From positions 1 to 9,567 of the forward strand of contig CAMJHI010000067.1 of the NCBI GenBank assembly GCA_946405475.1: 9,567 nucleotides of DNA. Reading direction: 5' to 3'. Under the pieces are notes generated by a model. The model was not told the origin of the DNA. It worked only from the letters and a program-made list of their open reading frames with translations, and made no database searches. A program made the position numbers and the translations under genes. This stretch comes from an uncultured Clostridia bacterium (GTDB lineage: Bacteria; Bacillota; Clostridia; Oscillospirales; Acutalibacteraceae). Shown here one piece after another: positions 7,433-9,567 of the stretch (position 1 is the stretch's first letter; the number at the start of each line of letters is the position of its first letter).

Positions 7433-7513
7433 CGGCAACGGACTTTTAGCAATAAACAAAGGCTTCCAGCCCTTCGCTCAAAGGCTTTGTTTACCGCTAA
7501 AGTCGAGTTGCCC
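7433..7513 (-). promoter_or_regulatory. Long stem-loop in the pnp leader, candidate autoregulatory/RNase III site
   Basis: In the minus-strand RNA the arms 7512-7476 and 7470-7434 pair as an imperfect hairpin of about 79 bases. GGCAAC pairs with GTTGCC at the base; then after an internal loop comes a continuous helix of about 13 bp including two G-U pairs (7483-7495 with 7448-7460), and a short AGC/GCU stem at the tip. It ends 30 bases before the pnp start. In E. coli, RNase III cuts a long hairpin at this position and PNPase then represses its own mRNA. The location is the same; function here is inferred. Confidence 0.6.
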
Positions 7514-7536
7514 GATTGACAAAATTCACAGAACGA

Positions 7537-7568
7537 GGGCTGTTCTGACAACGCGTTCAGGACAGCCC
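7537..7568 (-). terminator. Hairpin after rpsO, possible partial terminator or 3'-end protector
   Basis: GGGCTGTTCTGA (7537-7548) pairs with TCAGGACAGCCC (7557-7568) across an 8-base loop, with one mismatch on the minus-strand RNA. It starts about 14 bases after the rpsO stop. The minus-strand transcript lacks a clean U-tract after it, so full termination is unlikely; it may attenuate or protect the rpsO mRNA end. The U-run is on the plus-strand side (7571-7575). Confidence 0.5.
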
Positions 7569-7582
7569 CGTTTTTGGCAAGC

Positions 7583-7846
7583 TTATTTACGGATGTTGAG
7601 CTTGGCGATGATGGCACGATAACGCTCAATGTCGTTTTTCTGCAGGTAAGCCAGAAGGTTGCGTCTGTGACCGACCATCTTGAGCAGACCACGGCGGGAA
7701 TGATGGTCCTTCTTGTGGATCTTCAGGTGCTCGGTGAGGTCGTTGATTCTCTTGGTGAGAACGGCGATCTGCACTTCGGGGGAACCGGTGTCGCCTTCGT
7801 GCGTGGCATACTCCTGAATAATGGCGGTTTTTTCTGCTGCTGTCAT
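7583..7846 (-). CDS. rpsO: 30S ribosomal protein S15
   Basis: The 87-residue product is clearly S15, the early-assembling protein that binds the central domain of 16S rRNA. The family's invariant stretches are visible: H-E-G-D-T-G-S-P-E-V-Q-I-A-V-L-T (16-31), H-K-K-D-H-H-S-R-R-G-L-L (44-55) and R-R-N-L-L-A-Y-L (61-68). The length is one or two residues shorter than usual. A GAGGTG ribosome binding site lies 7 bases before the ATG. It has a near-consensus promoter and a structured leader of about 96 bases, and is followed by pnp on the same strand with no strong terminator between, as in many bacteria. Confidence 0.98.
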   Translation of the reverse strand: MTAAEKTAIIQEYATHEGDTGSPEVQIAVLTKRINDLTEHLKIHKKDHHSRRGLLKMVGHRRNLLAYLQKNDIERYRAIIAKLNIRK

Positions 7847-7867
7847 GATGTTTCACCTCATTTGATT

Positions 7868-7937
7868 ATTCACTCGCCGACCCAGTAGGGGGTAGGTGAA
7901 CGCCGTTTTGGCTTTCTCCCCGAACCGAGAACGGGAG
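7868..7937 (-). promoter_or_regulatory. Structured rpsO leader, candidate S15 autoregulatory RNA
   Basis: Three consecutive stem-loops can form in the minus-strand leader. CUCCC/GGGAG pairs (7937-7933 with 7920-7916), GCC/GGC pairs around a 5-base loop (7912-7902), and GUUCAC pairs with GUGAAU (7901-7896 with 7873-7868) enclosing an inner ACCC/GGGU helix (7893-7890 with 7883-7880). The last ends 9 bases before the GAGGTG ribosome binding site. S15 represses its own mRNA in several bacteria through unrelated leader folds that carry a G-U/G-C helix or three-way junction. That this leader does so is inference. Confidence 0.45.
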
Positions 7938-7949
7938 CGTGCAAAGTGC

Positions 7950-7978
7950 ATTATAACACAGGGGCAATCACTTGTAAA
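7950..7978 (-). promoter_or_regulatory. Strong sigma-A promoter of rpsO-pnp
   Basis: On the minus strand, TTTACA (7978-7973), 17 bases and a perfect TATAAT (7955-7950), preceded by TGT as an extended -10. Transcription would start near 7943. The strength fits a ribosomal protein gene. Confidence 0.85.
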
Positions 7979-7992
7979 CCCCTTTTTTACAA
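7972..7992. repeat. 7-bp inverted repeat overlapping the rpsO -35
   Basis: TTGTAAA (7972-7978) and TTTACAA (7986-7992) are perfect inverted copies around a 7-base spacer, 5 bases after the stop codon of the M28-like gene. One arm contains the rpsO -35 hexamer. It may be an operator or a weak, AT-rich end for the M28 transcript; no better terminator is visible there. Confidence 0.35.
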
Positions 7993-7996
7993 AATA

Positions 7997-9196
7997 TCAG
8001 GCGTTTTGGGTCTGCTCGTCGCACAGGAACACGGTTTCGAGCAGCACGTTCACGCCGCCCTCAATGGCTCTGAGGCTGAGGCTTTCGGCGTTGTCGGCCT
8101 TCGTGCCGAACAGCTTGGCCGTCGCCGCGCTGCCCGCTGCCAGCGTCGCGCAGGGAACTCCCGCCTTGCCGATCACGCCGGAATCACCGGCGAACGCTCT
8201 TTCGGTCAGGTCGATCTCCGCGTTTTTCGCCGCCTGTCTGAGCAGCGCGCTCGCTTTTGGATCGGCCTTGGTGTTGACGGCGAACGCGTCGAAATCATGC
8301 AGCGCGTCCACGCTGATGAACACGGTTTCGGTATCCTTCCACTCGCTTTTATGCGCCTTCACAAGGGCTTTCGCGCCGCGCAGACCGGCGTCCGCGCCGC
8401 CCGCGACCACCGCGCACACTTCCACGTTCTCAAAGCGGAAGTCGTTGTCGCTCAGGTATTTCATCACGGCCATGGAGGCCAGCGCGCCGGTCAGCTCGTT
8501 CGCGCCGTCAACGGGCGTTTTGAAGTTGATGAAAAACGCCGTGATCAGAAATTCCACGCACCAGGCGAGCAGAACGAATCTGACGACGGTCACAACAAGA
8601 TCGTTTTCGGGGGCCTTGAGCAGGCCGCCCCGCGCCACGCTGTAAACCGCGGCGGCCAGGGTGAGGATGACGCCGACAAGGAACAACGCGATCAGGTTTT
8701 TGCCGCCCGCAACCTTGAACCGCCATTCATACGAGGAATCCGCGTGGCCGCACAGGATCACGCGCTGTTTCGTTTCGCCCTTCGCCTTGCGCACGGCGAT
8801 CACGTTGCGCGATTCGGCCTTTTTGAAAAACGGGTCGAGGGTCGAGCCGCCCAGGAAAAACTCGGTGCCGACAAAGAACAGACTGACGGCCGCCAGCGCG
8901 AGCGAAACGATGCCGAAGCCGAAAAAGAACAGCACGTTGGCTATGATCATGATCACGGCGAACGCCGGCGCCCAGCCCAGCCAGGCCTTGGGGTGCAGGT
9001 CGAACGGCTCGACGCTGACGGTATCGGCATATTTTTTGAGCTCTTCGCCGAAGCGCTCCTGCGTTTTGGTTTCGTTTTCTTCACCGGCCGGGCGCGGGCC
9101 GACGGTTTTGCACACGTCCTTGACCTGCCGCGCCGCGTAGTTGGTGTATTCACGCACCTTGGCGTTGTATTTCGGGATGCTTTCGTTAGCCTTCAT
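7997..9196 (-). CDS. M28-family peptidase homologue with four membrane helices and a degenerate active site
   Basis: The 399-residue protein resembles M28 zinc aminopeptidases. It keeps the N-terminal T-V-G-P-R-P-A-G-E, the metal-binding H-x-D (H151, D153 in C-G-H-A-D-S-S-Y-E-W), a G-A-N-x-x-x-G block (231-237), the G-L-R-G-A-K-A helix (271-277), a V-D-A aspartate (D297) and a G-V-P-C-A-T-L strand. Four hydrophobic segments (about 72-92, 93-112, 167-188, 200-223) sit inside the peptidase region, two before H151 and two after it; with an even number on each side the soluble parts would all face the cytoplasm. Several key positions differ from active members: G-A-N-D is G-A-N-E (E234), the Glu-Glu pair is Ala268-Asp269, and the final metal His is Gly364 (L-F-G-T-K). 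It may be a non-catalytic relative. GGAAGG lies 8 bases before the ATG. It has its own promoter and is upstream of rpsO. Confidence 0.82.
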   Translation of the reverse strand: MKANESIPKYNAKVREYTNYAARQVKDVCKTVGPRPAGEENETKTQERFGEELKKYADTVSVEPFDLHPKAWLGWAPAFAVIMIIANVLFFFGFGIVSLALAAVSLFFVGTEFFLGGSTLDPFFKKAESRNVIAVRKAKGETKQRVILCGHADSSYEWRFKVAGGKNLIALFLVGVILTLAAAVYSVARGGLLKAPENDLVVTVVRFVLLAWCVEFLITAFFINFKTPVDGANELTGALASMAVMKYLSDNDFRFENVEVCAVVAGGADAGLRGAKALVKAHKSEWKDTETVFISVDALHDFDAFAVNTKADPKASALLRQAAKNAEIDLTERAFAGDSGVIGKAGVPCATLAAGSAATAKLFGTKADNAESLSLRAIEGGVNVLLETVFLCDEQTQNA

Positions 9197-9231
9197 ATCG
9201 GTTTCCTTCCTTTTGGATATTGTGTTGTTTC

Positions 9232-9260
9232 ATTATACCCAACCCCCGCGCAAAATTCAA
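9232..9260 (-). promoter_or_regulatory. Sigma-A promoter of the M28-like gene
   Basis: On the minus strand, TTGAAT (9260-9255), a 17-base spacer and a perfect TATAAT (9237-9232). The start would be near 9225, giving a leader of about 30 bases before the ATG at 9196. Confidence 0.8.
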
Positions 9261-9261
9261 G

Positions 9262-9325
9262 GGGTAATTGCGATTTGCCGGGCGGGCAAAAACAGCGGTT
9301 GGTTCTTGAAATGAAAGGGTAATTG
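9262..9325. repeat. Direct and inverted repeats between two divergent promoters
   Basis: GGGTAATTG occurs at 9262-9270 and again at 9317-9325, 55 bases apart in the same orientation. The first copy is next to the -35 of the minus-strand promoter; the second is inside the spacer of the plus-strand promoter. Between them, TTTGCC (9274-9279) and GGCAAA (9285-9290) form an inverted repeat around 5 bases. These could be binding sites for a shared regulator. Confidence 0.35.
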
Positions 9326-9334
9326 TGGTATGAT
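9306..9334 (+). promoter_or_regulatory. Sigma-A promoter of the rightward lipoprotein gene
   Basis: TTGAAA (9306-9311), a 17-base spacer and TATGAT (9329-9334), with TGG before the -10. The start would be near 9341, about 36 bases before the ATG at 9377. Confidence 0.75.
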
Positions 9335-9376
9335 AATAAAAAATCTATTAACAATAAGAAGGGCGGCGTGCTCAAC

Positions 9377-9567
9377 ATGAAAAAAGTTCTCTCCCTGCTG
9401 CTGGCGGTCTCGGTGCTGTTTTGTCTGGCTTCCTGCGGCAAAACCGATACAAAGACCGATCTGCAGCCGCTGCGCATCGGCATCGTCAGGGGCAGCGCGC
9501 AGGTGGAACGCGACGTGTTCGACAACATGACCTCCCGGCTGGAAAAGGCCGGTTATCAGCTCACTTA
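9377..9567 (+). CDS. Lipoprotein, probably an ABC-transporter substrate-binding protein (partial, 3' end outside window)
   Basis: The first 63 residues are visible. Two lysines and a hydrophobic core lead to the lipobox L-A-S-C with the lipidated Cys20, so the protein should be anchored to the outside of the membrane. A short linker (G-K-T-D-T-K-T-D) is followed by L-R-I-G-I-V-R-G-S and a helix ending E-K-A-G-Y-Q-L. That strand-then-helix opening is usual for substrate-binding lipoproteins of ABC importers. The ligand cannot be judged from this fragment. Start choice is uncertain: AGAAGGG (9357-9363) lies 13 bases from this ATG but only 4 from an in-frame GTG at 9368, which would add three residues. 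A good promoter sits upstream. Confidence 0.75.
   Translation, partial: MKKVLSLLLAVSVLFCLASCGKTDTKTDLQPLRIGIVRGSAQVERDVFDNMTSRLEKAGYQLT

Noticed and set aside
7499..7522. Possible internal pnp promoter with TTGTCA (complement of 7517-7522)
   Set aside because: The -35 is good, but at 16-18 bases the only -10 candidates are poor (such as TAGCGG), so I do not annotate it.
5175..7622. Plus-strand open frame of 815 codons opposite pnp
   Set aside because: It is antisense to an unmistakable PNPase, and its translation is a His/Ala/Val/Gly/Asp-rich string without domains. Long antisense frames are common opposite GC-rich genes with strong third-position bias.
7946..9322. Plus-strand frame of 458 codons opposite the M28-like gene
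   Set aside because: Begins inside the rpsO promoter and crosses the opposite promoter; composition is typical of antisense translation.
1..9567. Defence system, phage, CRISPR or mobile element
   Set aside because: I saw no transposase, integrase, nuclease, toxin pair or spaced repeat array; the content is housekeeping and envelope-type genes.

Overview
The window looks like a chromosomal segment from a fairly GC-rich anaerobic Firmicute of the Clostridia, most likely an Oscillospiraceae/Ruminococcaceae-type gut bacterium. This is inferred from the adjacent rpsO and pnp genes, sigma-A type promoters with 17-bp spacers and TGn extensions, AGGAGG-like ribosome binding sites, U-tract terminators and an L-A-S-C lipobox. 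I could not run a database search, so the taxonomy is inference. I saw no tRNA, rRNA, insertion sequence, CRISPR array or phage gene.

Left part (1-3973). A truncated minus-strand gene for a membrane-anchored extracellular protein is divergent from a two-gene plus-strand operon. Their two promoters have the same core elements. The operon encodes two full-length-homologous alpha/beta-hydrolase-like proteins. The first (442 aa) has no export signal; the second (611 aa) has a signal peptide and an extra C-terminal segment. Both share a P-I-S-L-G-G nucleophile elbow. A strong bidirectional terminator separates the operon from the next, convergent gene.

Middle part (3976-7978), all minus strand. 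In transcription order it holds rpsO (ribosomal protein S15), pnp (polynucleotide phosphorylase) and an OafA-type membrane acyltransferase. rpsO has a near-consensus promoter and a structured leader. Two hairpins lie between rpsO and pnp; the second is a long imperfect stem, in the position where pnp autoregulation occurs in E. coli. pnp ends at an intrinsic terminator. The acyltransferase appears to have its own promoter, placed partly inside that terminator.

Right part (7997-9567). An M28-like membrane peptidase homologue on the minus strand has lost several of the family's metal-binding and catalytic residues. It is divergent from a plus-strand lipoprotein gene cut off by the window end, probably a transporter substrate-binding protein. 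The shared intergenic region holds two good promoters, an inverted repeat and a 9-bp direct repeat.

The most unusual items are the cytosolic/secreted hydrolase pair with its twin divergent promoters, and the apparently inactivated M28-like protein with four membrane helices inside the peptidase fold. The rpsO-pnp region is conserved housekeeping with good candidate RNA regulators.
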